From NCBI RefSeq assembly GCF_000021565.1, contig NC_012440.1, forward strand, positions 946,210 to 1,010,209: a DNA stretch of 64,000 bases. Reading direction: 5' to 3'. Below, in pieces: positions 9,479-18,153 of the stretch. The DNA is from Persephonella marina EX-H1 (GTDB taxonomy: Bacteria; Aquificota; Aquificia; Aquificales; Hydrogenothermaceae). A model generated the notes under the pieces. The model made no database searches. It was not told the DNA's origin and saw nothing but the letters and a program-made list of their open reading frames with translations. Numbering within the stretch: the stretch's first letter is position 1; every line of letters begins with the position of its first letter. A program made the translations under genes and the position numbers.

Positions 9479-10579
9479 TTACTGAATTGTTGTTAGATAT
9501 TTAGCAAGATCCTGTGATGTACAGGTTGTTGGATCGTTATCATCAGCTGTACACACCTCATTTCTAAAATCATCAACAGCCTGCTGTACATCAGCGTTAA
9601 CATTTCCAACCGTTTCAGTTATTAGATTTGCAGCACTTTCTATAGCATCAAGAATTGTTCCTTCAATTGTGTATGGGTTACCGTTTGCATCTAACACGGG
9701 ACAGGGTAGGCAGTTTGTTCCGTCAGGGGCAGAACAGCTGTTATAGTTTGTATCACAGTATCCTTCTGTCAGAACAACGGTTTTTACAGCACCTGATCTG
9801 TATATAAGTTTATAAGTTTCATTATCTGAACAGTTAGGATCTGTTGATTTAACAGTAAATCTGACCGATTCATAGGTGATTCCATCATTAAATGTAACAT
9901 TCCCAAAGGATGTATAATTTACACCAGATATTGTACAGCTGTTATTCACAGCATATTCAATAGAGCATGCCTCAATATCTCCATTATCACCTATAAGATT
10001 TCCATTAAGATCTTCACACTGTCCGGGATTTAGCCATGAATTAACATTATCAAGTGTGAAGGCAAGTGATATTGACGATCTTGCAGCCTCAACAAGACCT
10101 CTGTAAAAACAGGCATCTCTCTCTATATCCGTCAGGTTTACTGCAGTACAGTTATCTGCAACAGATCTGTATGTCTGGGCTGCTTTCTCTAGCAGGGTTA
10201 TATTTGAAGGTTTAGCCCTCGTTGATAAAACATCAAGGAACTGATCAAACTGGTAGTTCTGTAGATTGTTGAAGTTTGTATCAATCTGGGATTGAAGAAT
10301 ATCATTTACTATATCTGGAATGGTAAAACCGGCACTACCAACATATGCTGCAGCAAGATTTAATCTCCCTTCTTCCTCTGTCATCCCACCATTACAGGTT
10401 ATATCAGAGCTAAGTTTCTGGATAACATAATCATAATTTCCAGCATCAAGGGCTGTGGCTATATCGTATCTGCAGGCCTCACCGGTTCCATCATCACTTA
10501 ATCCAATCCCATCATATCCCCCACAGGAGGCTATAAACATCCCTGTAAGAAAAATAGTTATCTTTTTTTTCATTCTCAT
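9479..10579 (-). CDS. Cys-rich exported lipoprotein of unknown function
   Basis: A 366-residue protein with a lipoprotein signal peptide: a basic start, a hydrophobic stretch and lipobox IASC with the lipidated Cys at 19. The mature part has about sixteen further cysteines, several in pairs such as CDTNYNSC and CLPC, so it is probably disulphide-rich outside the cytoplasm. I recognise no family. An AGGAGG sequence six bases before the ATG supports this start. It sits between murI and the beta-barrel gene, 17 bases from the latter. Pairing of a lipoprotein with a barrel suggests an outer-membrane complex, but that is inference. Confidence 0.7.
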   Translation of the reverse strand: MRMKKKITIFLTGMFIASCGGYDGIGLSDDGTGEACRYDIATALDAGNYDYVIQKLSSDITCNGGMTEEEGRLNLAAAYVGSAGFTIPDIVNDILQSQIDTNFNNLQNYQFDQFLDVLSTRAKPSNITLLEKAAQTYRSVADNCTAVNLTDIERDACFYRGLVEAARSSISLAFTLDNVNSWLNPGQCEDLNGNLIGDNGDIEACSIEYAVNNSCTISGVNYTSFGNVTFNDGITYESVRFTVKSTDPNCSDNETYKLIYRSGAVKTVVLTEGYCDTNYNSCSAPDGTNCLPCPVLDANGNPYTIEGTILDAIESAANLITETVGNVNADVQQAVDDFRNEVCTADDNDPTTCTSQDLAKYLTTIQ

Positions 10580-10589
10580 GATAACCTCC

Positions 10590-11369
10590 TTATAAAGTAC
10601 AGATTTTGGAAAGCTCCAGTTTTTCTAAATGTATATCAGACCCAACAACAAGATCTTTAAGTTTTTCAAAGGAAGGTGATTCATCTGTTATGAATATCTT
10701 TCTTTCACCGGTTCCATTAAGATCAAGATTTTTCTTTTTCAGGTAAAGAGCTGTTGCCTTTGATGAATCAATAATATTCAGGTGTGGATATATCTTTTTT
10801 ATAACATCTTTAAGAAGAGGGTAATGGGTACATCCAAGTATAAGTGTATCTATACCTTTACTTACTATATCATCAAGATACTCTTTTACTGTAAGTTCCG
10901 TTATCTTGTGATCAATAAGTCCCTCTTCAACAAGAGGAACAAATAGCGGACAGGGTTTCTGGTAAACGGTAAAATCTCCTTTTTTCTCAATCTCAGTTCT
11001 GTAGGAGCCACTTTTTATGGTCGCCTGAGTTCCTATAACACCAATTCTGCCGTTTTTTGTTGTTTTCACAGCAAGTTCAACCCCGGGTTTTATAACACCT
11101 ATAACAGGTATATCAAAGCTCTCTCTAAGAGCCTCAATCGCATAAGAAGAGGCTGTATTACATGCAACAATCAAAGCATCTATTCCAAAGCTGTAAAGGT
11201 AATTTGCACATTCAAGGCTGTATCTGATTATTGTTTCTTTAGATTTGTTTCCATATGGAACCCTTGCTGTATCACCAAGATAATAGATATCAGCAAAAGG
11301 AAACTCTCTATCTATCTCTCTGAAAACTGTTAAACCACCAACACCTGAATCAAATATGCCTATTGACAT
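10590..11369 (-). CDS. murI: Glutamate racemase
   Basis: A 259-residue racemase that converts L-glutamate to D-glutamate for peptidoglycan. The N-terminus GIFDSGVGGLTV carries the conserved Asp. The two catalytic cysteines are in VACNTAS and LGCTHYP, and the length is typical. It begins one base after the rsfS stop codon, so it is the last core gene of an RNase E/G-bamD-rsfS-murI run, all on the minus strand. Confidence is high because both Cys motifs and the spacing are canonical. Confidence 0.96.
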   Translation of the reverse strand: MSIGIFDSGVGGLTVFREIDREFPFADIYYLGDTARVPYGNKSKETIIRYSLECANYLYSFGIDALIVACNTASSYAIEALRESFDIPVIGVIKPGVELAVKTTKNGRIGVIGTQATIKSGSYRTEIEKKGDFTVYQKPCPLFVPLVEEGLIDHKITELTVKEYLDDIVSKGIDTLILGCTHYPLLKDVIKKIYPHLNIIDSSKATALYLKKKNLDLNGTGERKIFITDESPSFEKLKDLVVGSDIHLEKLELSKICTL

Positions 11370-11370
11370 A

Positions 11371-11721
11371 TCAGCTACCTGTTTTTATATCTACTTTTGG
11401 TGCATCTGACCAGAGCCATTCAAGGTTATAATACTCCCTGACCTCTGGTATAAATATATTTACCATCACATCTCCATAATCTATCGCTATCCATCTTCCT
11501 TCGTTATATCCTTCAACGTGGGCAGGTATCTCACCCTCTTTTTTCAGGTTCTGTGTTATCTCATCACAGATGGCTTTTGTATGAGTTGGAACATCTCCCG
11601 TTATAATTATCATATAGTCAGCTATCGGGGATACTTTTCCGATATTAAGAACCACAATATCTTTCCCTTTTTTCTCTTCGGCAGATTGAACAATTTTTTT
11701 TACAATATCTTCTGTTTTAAT
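11371..11721 (-). CDS. rsfS: Ribosomal silencing factor RsfS, probable ATT start
   Basis: RsfS binds ribosomal protein uL14 and blocks subunit joining during starvation. The first conventional start in frame is GTG at 11655, which would give 94 residues and remove the usual first helix. Upstream, the frame stays open for 22 more codons that read like a normal RsfS N-terminus (KTEDIVKKIVQSAEEKKGKD). The only plausible start there is ATT at 11721-11719. It lies nine bases after GGAGG and shares one base with the TAA stop of bamD, as coupled genes often do. That start gives 116 residues, the usual size. A sequencing error or the short GTG form are the alternatives. The core (SPIADYMIIITGD, DYGDVMVNIF) is typical. 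Confidence 0.85.
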   Translation of the reverse strand: MKTEDIVKKIVQSAEEKKGKDIVVLNIGKVSPIADYMIIITGDVPTHTKAICDEITQNLKKEGEIPAHVEGYNEGRWIAIDYGDVMVNIFIPEVREYYNLEWLWSDAPKVDIKTGS

Positions 11722-12619
11722 GGTTCTCTACCTCCGTAAATTTTTTTAAGAGATTTAATGCCTTTTTCTCATATTCGGAATTTTTATAGTTTTTTACAAT
11801 AAACTGAAGTATTTTCTTACCTCTCTCCTTACTACTCTTAATTCTTTCATGGAGAAGATTTAGATGTTTCTCCAAAACTTTTTTTCTGTTAATAAGAACA
11901 TTTTTCTTTTCCAGGTCTTTCTCTTTCTTTATCTTCTCCTGTATATCAGAGATCATCTCTTTGTACTCATCCATTTCATCTTTATACTGATTTTCCGTCT
12001 TCATCAGATTATATGCAAGTTTAAACTCTACAAAAGGTTTGTCTATGAAATCCTCATACTGATCATAAGCCAGCTGATAATACCTTGAAGCTGAGTAGTA
12101 CTTACCGAGCTTTTCGTAAAGCTGGGCTATCTCAAGTATATGATCAGCTTTCATCTTATTTACTGTATGTATGATCTTTTTTGCTTTTGCAGCATACTTA
12201 CTGTCCGGATAGTTTTCAATCAGTTCTTCAGCTTTCTCAAGAGCTTTTTCAGGATAGCTCATATCTCTATCCACACCGGGAGATATCTTGAGATAGGAAT
12301 CGGCAAGTTTGTACAGTGCTTCATCCATAAATGGAGCTGTTGGGAAAAGTGTTATCAGTTCTTCAAACTCAACAATAGCATCAACATACTGCTCTTCCCT
12401 GTAATAGCTGTCGGCAAGATAAAATCTTGCTTTCATAAGCTCATCCGCTGTTAAACCTTTGACTTTGTATATACTTTTCTTTAAAAGATCCTTAGCCTCT
12501 TCATAATCTCCTTTTTTGTAAAGCTGTATTCCTTTATGAAGAACGTCCTTTTCAACAAACTCCTTCTGTGCACATGAAAAGACAAAAACTGTAAGCAGCA
12601 GTAATATTAAATTTCTCAT
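11717..12619 (-). CDS. bamD: BamD-like outer-membrane assembly lipoprotein
   Basis: A 300-residue lipoprotein with lipobox VFSC (lipidated Cys16) followed by TPR-like helical repeats: LHKGIQLYKKGDYEEAKDLL, ARFYLADSYYREEQYVDAI and EALYKLADSYLKI. This arrangement matches BamD/YfiO, the helical lipoprotein of the BAM complex that inserts beta-barrels into the outer membrane. The C-terminal third (from about 200) is highly charged and probably coiled coil, an extension beyond the core family. The start overlaps the end of the RNase E/G gene by four bases, and the stop overlaps the proposed rsfS start. A more general TPR lipoprotein is the alternative. Confidence 0.8.
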   Translation of the reverse strand: MRNLILLLLTVFVFSCAQKEFVEKDVLHKGIQLYKKGDYEEAKDLLKKSIYKVKGLTADELMKARFYLADSYYREEQYVDAIVEFEELITLFPTAPFMDEALYKLADSYLKISPGVDRDMSYPEKALEKAEELIENYPDSKYAAKAKKIIHTVNKMKADHILEIAQLYEKLGKYYSASRYYQLAYDQYEDFIDKPFVEFKLAYNLMKTENQYKDEMDEYKEMISDIQEKIKKEKDLEKKNVLINRKKVLEKHLNLLHERIKSSKERGKKILQFIVKNYKNSEYEKKALNLLKKFTEVENH

Positions 12620-14019
12620 TCCACTCTCTCAATATAGTATTTATCCATAGGTAGATTTATATCATACTCTATATCTATCTGCTCTTCCATATTGATGGCC
12701 TTGATAAATCTGTTTATGCTTTCTGACAGTCTCGGGTTTATTCTGATCTTTATCTTTACAAAAGGTTTGAGTTCTTCCAGTTTATTTTCTATCTCAAAAA
12801 TAACAAGACTGACATTTTTTATGTACCCCTTGCCTTTACAGTACTCACACATATCACTGAGCTGATTTATAAGGCTTTCTTCCATCTTTTTCCTTGTCAG
12901 CTCAAGTAATCCAAGTGATGTAAACTCTTTTATCTTTATAGGTCTTTTATCTTTTTTGACCTCAGATCTGAAGAAGTCTATAAGTGCCTTTTTCCTCTCT
13001 TCACTTTTCATATCTATAAAGTCGATAACAATAATTCCTCCAAGATCCCTCAGTCTGAGCTGCCTCGCAATCTCTCTTGCTGCCTCAACATTCGTATGAT
13101 AGGCTGTCTCCTCAAGGGACTTATGCTTACAGTGGCTTCCGCTGTTAACATCAATGGCTACAAGAGCCTCAGTTTCCTCAATAACAATGTAACCTCCATT
13201 CCTCAGCCATACGTAAGGACTTAGTATCTTGTTTATAAGTTTATCAACCTGATAGTACGTGTATGGGGATACCTTTCTGTTCTTATAGATCTCAAGCTTT
13301 ATATTTTTATCTGGAAAATGTTTAGATATGTAATCCTTTATCTCTTTCAGAATATGAAGGTTATCTGTGGTTATTTTTGAAAAATCTCCTGCATAATCCC
13401 TCAATATTGAGAATATTTTGTGATTTTCTTCAAATAGAAGTGATGGTGTTCTTTTTGATTTTGATCTCTCAATTATGTTTTCCCAGAGATGTTTCAGGTT
13501 TAAAAAATCTTCAATTATAGCTTCTTCTGAGGCTGTTGCTGCCACAGTTCTTATTATAAAACCGTAATCTTCCTCATTGAAAGGTTTTAAGATATCCTTT
13601 ATCTTCTCCCTCAGTCTGTCCCTCAACTCTGGGTCTTCTATTTTTGAGGATATGGATACTGTGTTTACAGTCGGCATAAGAACAAGATACTTACCTGGCA
13701 GTGTTATTTTACAGGTAAGTTTTGCTCCTTTTGTATTTATAGGTGCCCTTTTTACCTGAACAACAACAGGTGAACCGACCTTAAGATTTTTACATTCCTC
13801 AATATCTTTTATAGGAAGGAATGCTTCCCTGTCCTCTCCTATGTCAACAAAAGCTGCGTTCATTGCAGGTATTAATCTTTTAATCTTACCCTTGTATATA
13901 TTTCCTGATTGTTTGATTATATCCTTATACTCTACCCTTACTTCTACAGGTTCATTATCCTCATATATAACGTATAGATAAAGATGCCTTGATGAAATTA
14001 CAAGCAGTTCTCTACTCAA
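12616..14019 (-). CDS. rng: Ribonuclease E/G catalytic protein
   Basis: A 467-residue endoribonuclease of the RNase E/G family, the length of RNase G or an RNase E catalytic core without the scaffold tail. An S1-like domain near the N-terminus (YKGKIKRLIPAMNAAFVDIG) leads to the DNase I-like core with the catalytic aspartates in VAIDVNSGS and VIDFIDMKS. The Zn-link cysteines are in CEYCKGKG. It processes rRNA and starts mRNA decay, cutting single-stranded A/U-rich RNA. It heads the run with bamD, rsfS and murI, overlapping bamD by four bases. RNase E versus G cannot be decided by sequence alone. Confidence 0.92.
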   Translation of the reverse strand: MSRELLVISSRHLYLYVIYEDNEPVEVRVEYKDIIKQSGNIYKGKIKRLIPAMNAAFVDIGEDREAFLPIKDIEECKNLKVGSPVVVQVKRAPINTKGAKLTCKITLPGKYLVLMPTVNTVSISSKIEDPELRDRLREKIKDILKPFNEEDYGFIIRTVAATASEEAIIEDFLNLKHLWENIIERSKSKRTPSLLFEENHKIFSILRDYAGDFSKITTDNLHILKEIKDYISKHFPDKNIKLEIYKNRKVSPYTYYQVDKLINKILSPYVWLRNGGYIVIEETEALVAIDVNSGSHCKHKSLEETAYHTNVEAAREIARQLRLRDLGGIIVIDFIDMKSEERKKALIDFFRSEVKKDKRPIKIKEFTSLGLLELTRKKMEESLINQLSDMCEYCKGKGYIKNVSLVIFEIENKLEELKPFVKIKIRINPRLSESINRFIKAINMEEQIDIEYDINLPMDKYYIERVE

Positions 14020-14089
14020 AATAAAAGACCTTCAGGTATTAAATACATTTCTATAATAAAGTATAGGGATTGATTATATCAATATGAAG

Positions 14090-14108
14090 GGGCAAAAAGC
14101 CCCTTTTT
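14090..14108 (-). terminator. Hairpin after the NapH-like gene
   Basis: AAGGGGC and GCCCCTT arms around a TTTTT loop lie immediately after the stop codon of the NapH-like gene on the minus strand. The downstream T-tract is weak (TTCATATT), so termination efficiency is uncertain. Confidence 0.45.
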
Positions 14109-14985
14109 AATGAACTTTTCCTGATATGAAGGAAGGATCCCTTGGAGGTAAATCCTGAACCCAGGTCATTAAAGGTTCTTTACATTTTGGAAGTCTTACC
14201 TGTCTGCATGTATCTATACAGTTTCCACATATAATACATGCCTGAAGTCCTTTATAAAAATCATTTATATAAGCCATTCTTCTTGGATCAAGGGCCATAG
14301 GACAGTTCTTTATACATTCCTTGCAGCTTCCGCAGTCAGAAAGGTTAAATTTTGGATCCATTGTAGGTTTTATTTTATGGTGGTATGGTGTTATCTTCTG
14401 GTAGATACCTGTTGGGCAGAATGTTCTACACCATCTCTTTCCTATGAAAAGCTCAAAATACACTATCCCAAAGGTTGCCAAAAATGTGAACCACATACCT
14501 GCAAATGTTGGATTTGTTGTATAGAAGAAAACTCTCAGATCGGTAACCCAGTTGAAAAACAGGATAGTAAAAAGAACGGATATTACTGCGGTTACAAGGT
14601 AATAAGCTATTTTCCCCCCTGTTTCAGATCTTGGATTGTAAAGTTTTCTTCTTAGTTTCTCCTGAAGTTCAGCAACAAAACCCCCAGGACATACCCATCC
14701 ACAGAAAACCCTTCCATTTACAAGGTTCATCACTATAACAAGTATTGAAAAAAACCCAAGTGCAAGGATAACAGGAGCAAGTCCATCCTCAACAGATACC
14801 CTCTCCCCTAAAATCCATGCCTCATTGTGGGCAAGATCAATCTTTGCTATCTTGAAAACAGGAATAACTATAAGTGCGAGGATTACGACGATATAGGCTA
14901 TATTTCGCCAGATAGTGAATTTATGGGTTTCCCAGTAGGAAGGCTGTGGACAGGATTGGGTAACCTCCGCCTGTGCTGTTGACAT
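14107..14985 (-). CDS. NapH-like membrane 4Fe-4S ferredoxin
   Basis: A 292-residue inner-membrane iron-sulphur protein of the NapH/MauN/CcoG type. Four or five membrane segments carry the paired motifs CGWVCP (C95, C99) and CRTFCP (C186, C190). A C-terminal cytoplasmic ferredoxin domain has two 4Fe-4S clusters (C218, C221, C224, C228 and C250, C253, C256, C260). NapH passes electrons from quinol towards periplasmic reductases, so a quinol dehydrogenase role is likely. No nap, nos or cco genes lie beside it, so the partner is unknown. An AT-rich stretch of about 100 bp separates it from the divergent PEGA lipoprotein gene. Confidence 0.8.
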   Translation of the reverse strand: MSTAQAEVTQSCPQPSYWETHKFTIWRNIAYIVVILALIVIPVFKIAKIDLAHNEAWILGERVSVEDGLAPVILALGFFSILVIVMNLVNGRVFCGWVCPGGFVAELQEKLRRKLYNPRSETGGKIAYYLVTAVISVLFTILFFNWVTDLRVFFYTTNPTFAGMWFTFLATFGIVYFELFIGKRWCRTFCPTGIYQKITPYHHKIKPTMDPKFNLSDCGSCKECIKNCPMALDPRRMAYINDFYKGLQACIICGNCIDTCRQVRLPKCKEPLMTWVQDLPPRDPSFISGKVH

Positions 14986-15087
14986 TTTTATACCTCCTGA
15001 TAAAAAAAGATTTAAAATATTATAATATATTATATAATATCTTGTTAGTAACTACTAACTTATAAATTTACAGAGAGGTAATGCAAA

Positions 15088-16686
15088 ATGAAAGATCTCC
15101 TGAGGGTGACCTTATTCTTTTTAGCAGTTCTTATTTTAGCCTCATGTGAAGGAAAAGGAAAGCTTGTGATCAAAGAGCCCCCAAACGCTGATGTTTACAT
15201 TAACGGTGAGCATGTTGGAAAAACACCTATTGAGCTTGAACTGAAGGAGGCAAAATACAACATCACTGTAGCAACCTCACCTTTTGATCTTGAAACAAAA
15301 AAAGGCGTTCAGATCTATTTTGACCATGTTACAGAACTGAAATTCAATCCAACTCCAAAGGGAATACTTGTTGCTGACTCAAAACCTCAGGGAGCTCAGG
15401 TTTTAGAAAATAAAGAGCTTATAGGAGTTACTCCACTTGAAGAGAAGATAGATGTTGGAGAACACCATATAATATTCAAACTTGGTGCTGTTGGAACATC
15501 AAGGGTTGTGAATATAGAGTATGGAAAACCAACTAAAATTTTTGTTAATCTTGAGAAAGCTGTAATACATTTCAATGGGATTCCCCAGGACGCTGTTTTT
15601 TATATAGATGGGAAAAAGATTGGAAGCTTCCCAAAAACTGTTGAGCTTGATGAAGGCCTTCACAGGATAACTATTGAAAAAGGTGTTTACAGAGACTCTT
15701 TCACCTTAAAAGTCAAGAAAGGTGATGAGTTCAATGTCAGATATGTTCTTGAGGATGTTCAGCTTCCACCAATTCAGGCTTATGGTCCTATATCTTTCAC
15801 TCCTGACAGAAAGTATCTTGTAACAATGGGTAAAGCGGGTATCTACTTCTGGGATATAAAGAAATTCAAGCCCCAGATATCCCTTTATGATCCTAAGGAT
15901 GTAAGAAACTTTGATAAGTTTATAAATTTCGGAATATCTGAGAATGGAGAGTTTGTCGCAGGTATAAAACCTATAAGAAAGCTCGCCTATGCTTTAAAGG
16001 ATAAAACTAAAAAATATGACAAGATACTTGTCTGGGATATGAAAACAACATTTCCCGTTTTATCAAAACTTTATCCGATGGAAAGTATAGCTGTATTTAT
16101 AGGAAATGATAAACTCTACTTTATAACCAAAGATGGATATATAAAGATAGCTGATTTCAAAACTGGAGAGATAAAAGAAGAGATCAGCATCGGTGATAAA
16201 CCAACTGTAGCAAAGTATGATAAAGGGATAATATTTATAGGAACAGAATCAGGAAAGATTGTTCAGTTTGATACGGCACAGAGATCCAAAACTGAGAAAA
16301 GGATACATCAGGGTAAGGTAAACAGCCTTGAGATTTCCTTTGACAGAAAGTTTATAGTAACAGCATCATCAGATGGAAAAGTTGCTATTCTTGATAAGGA
16401 TCTAAACAACCAGAAGATATTTGAGTTTGGCTCTGAGATCTTATCCGCAAACATATCTCCTGAGAACAAAAAAATCGCCGTTGGGAAACCTGACAGAACT
16501 GTTGATGTTATTGATATAAACAGCGGAGAAACTCTATACAGTATAGATGGATTAAAAGCTCCTGTTATATCTCTCGCTTTCTCAAATGAAGATATACTTA
16601 TAACAGCTTCGTCTATAAAAACTCCCCGTGTAAATATCTGGAAAAACGGACACCTTCTGAGAAAATGGATACAGACTGTTGAATAA
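15088..16686 (+). CDS. PEGA-domain lipoprotein with a C-terminal beta-propeller
   Basis: A 532-residue lipoprotein (lipobox LASC, lipidated Cys20). Residues 25-225 hold about three PEGA-type repeats, each with a motif like ADVYINGEHVGKTPIELEL or FYIDGKKIGSFPKTVEL. Residues 230-532 look like WD40 or quinoprotein-type propeller blades: YGPISFTPDRKYLVTMGKAG, FDRKFIVTASSDGKVAIL, ISPENKKIAVGKPDRTVDV. PEGA domains are common on bacterial surface proteins; the propeller suggests protein binding. The upstream gene is divergent and an intrinsic terminator follows, so this is probably a single-gene transcript. The function is unknown. Confidence 0.8.
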   Translation: MKDLLRVTLFFLAVLILASCEGKGKLVIKEPPNADVYINGEHVGKTPIELELKEAKYNITVATSPFDLETKKGVQIYFDHVTELKFNPTPKGILVADSKPQGAQVLENKELIGVTPLEEKIDVGEHHIIFKLGAVGTSRVVNIEYGKPTKIFVNLEKAVIHFNGIPQDAVFYIDGKKIGSFPKTVELDEGLHRITIEKGVYRDSFTLKVKKGDEFNVRYVLEDVQLPPIQAYGPISFTPDRKYLVTMGKAGIYFWDIKKFKPQISLYDPKDVRNFDKFINFGISENGEFVAGIKPIRKLAYALKDKTKKYDKILVWDMKTTFPVLSKLYPMESIAVFIGNDKLYFITKDGYIKIADFKTGEIKEEISIGDKPTVAKYDKGIIFIGTESGKIVQFDTAQRSKTEKRIHQGKVNSLEISFDRKFIVTASSDGKVAILDKDLNNQKIFEFGSEILSANISPENKKIAVGKPDRTVDVIDINSGETLYSIDGLKAPVISLAFSNEDILITASSIKTPRVNIWKNGHLLRKWIQTVE

Positions 16687-16709
16687 AAGGGCTCTCGCCC
16701 TTCTTTTTT
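16687..16709 (+). terminator. Intrinsic terminator after the PEGA lipoprotein
   Basis: Arms AAGGGC and GCCCTT with a TCTC loop are followed by CTTTTTT, directly after the TAA stop. This is a standard rho-independent shape. Confidence 0.85.
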
Positions 16710-16766
16710 ATTTCCCGGATTTAGGATATATTAATTTGTCTGAAAATTTTTTTAGGAGCTGATTTT

Positions 16767-18146
16767 ATGTGCGGAGTTTTTGGCGTTTTTAATAACTCAC
16801 TTGCGTCACATATGACATTTTTAGGACTTCACGCCCTTCAACACAGAGGTCAGGAGTCTGCAGGTATAGCCGTTTCAGATGGTTATGATATAAACCTTAG
16901 AACTGGTGAAGGACTTGTTACAAAAGCCCTTAAGGAAAAGGATCTTCAGGAGCTGAAGGGAGATATAGCTATAGGTCATGTAAGATACTCAACAGCTGGT
17001 GGTTCAAATCCAAAAAATATTCAGCCTTTCTTTGCCCATTTCTACGGCGGTTCTTTTGCGATCGCACACAACGGTAACCTTGTTAATGCAGAACAGATAA
17101 GGGAAGATCTTGAGAAAAACGGCGCTATTTTCAGATCAACGTCAGATACAGAGGTTTTTATACACCTGATAGCAAAGGCTAAAGAACCACCACCTTCACA
17201 TATAATGCTCCATGAGAATGACAGGGATTTCCTTCCACTCATATTCTCCGCTATGAATAAGGTCAAAGGTGCTTACTCACTTCTTATACTCAGGGAAAAA
17301 CAGCTTATAGCTGTAAGGGATCCTTACGGTTTCAGACCTCTTGTTCTTGGTAAAAACAGATCAGGCAGTTATTTTATAGCATCTGAAACATGTGCCCTTG
17401 ATATTGTTGATGCTGAATACCTGAGGGATATAAAACCCGGTGAGGTTTTTGTTATAGATGATTCAGGGATGAGATCCTACTTTCCACTTGATCATGCCGA
17501 CAATCCGAGAAAATGCATATTTGAGTTTGTATACTTTGCAAGGCCTGACAGTATGATATTTCAGGACTGGGTTTATGAGATAAGAAAGGAGATGGGAAGA
17601 ACCCTTGCAAGGGAGTTTAAGGTTGATGCCGATTATGTTGTTCCTGTCCTTGATTCAGGCCTTTTAGCAGCGAAAGGGTACTCTGAGGAGAGCGGTATTC
17701 CCCTTGAGATAGGACTTATAAGAAACCATTATGTTGGTAGAAGTTTTATACAGCCAAAACAGGAGATAAGAGATCTTAGCGTTAAATTAAAATTGAACCC
17801 TGTCAGACAGGTTGTTGAGGGAAAAAGGCTGGTTGTTATTGATGACTCTCTTGTAAGGGGAACAACAAGTAAAAAGATAGTGAATATGCTGAGAAAGGCG
17901 GGGGCTAAGGAGATACATTTCTTATTAAGCTCACCACCTGTTATAAGCCCGTGCTATTACGGTATAGACACACCAACAAAAGAGGAGCTTATAGCTGCTA
18001 ATATGAGTATAGAACAGATAAGGGATTATATCGGTGTTGACAGCCTGTACTATCTATCCCTTGAAGGTATGATAGGAGCTGCAAATAAGTTCAGGCAGAA
18101 AGGTTTTTGCACAGCATGTTTTACAGGAAACTACCCTGTGTTCTGA
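16767..18146 (+). CDS. purF: Amidophosphoribosyltransferase
   Basis: A 459-residue enzyme for the first step of purine synthesis (PRPP plus glutamine to phosphoribosylamine). The N-terminal nucleophile is Cys2, exposed by Met removal, so there is no propeptide. Residues 1-230 are the glutaminase domain (HALQHRGQES, HVRYST). The phosphoribosyltransferase domain has the PRPP loop VIDDSLVRGTT at 357-367. Cysteines at 250, 396, 448 and 451 match the 4Fe-4S ligands of the Bacillus-type enzyme, so it is probably oxygen-sensitive. The start is preceded by AGGAG. The M24 peptidase gene follows after seven bases. Confidence 0.97.
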   Translation: MCGVFGVFNNSLASHMTFLGLHALQHRGQESAGIAVSDGYDINLRTGEGLVTKALKEKDLQELKGDIAIGHVRYSTAGGSNPKNIQPFFAHFYGGSFAIAHNGNLVNAEQIREDLEKNGAIFRSTSDTEVFIHLIAKAKEPPPSHIMLHENDRDFLPLIFSAMNKVKGAYSLLILREKQLIAVRDPYGFRPLVLGKNRSGSYFIASETCALDIVDAEYLRDIKPGEVFVIDDSGMRSYFPLDHADNPRKCIFEFVYFARPDSMIFQDWVYEIRKEMGRTLAREFKVDADYVVPVLDSGLLAAKGYSEESGIPLEIGLIRNHYVGRSFIQPKQEIRDLSVKLKLNPVRQVVEGKRLVVIDDSLVRGTTSKKIVNMLRKAGAKEIHFLLSSPPVISPCYYGIDTPTKEELIAANMSIEQIRDYIGVDSLYYLSLEGMIGAANKFRQKGFCTACFTGNYPVF

Positions 18147-18153
18147 GGCTGAT

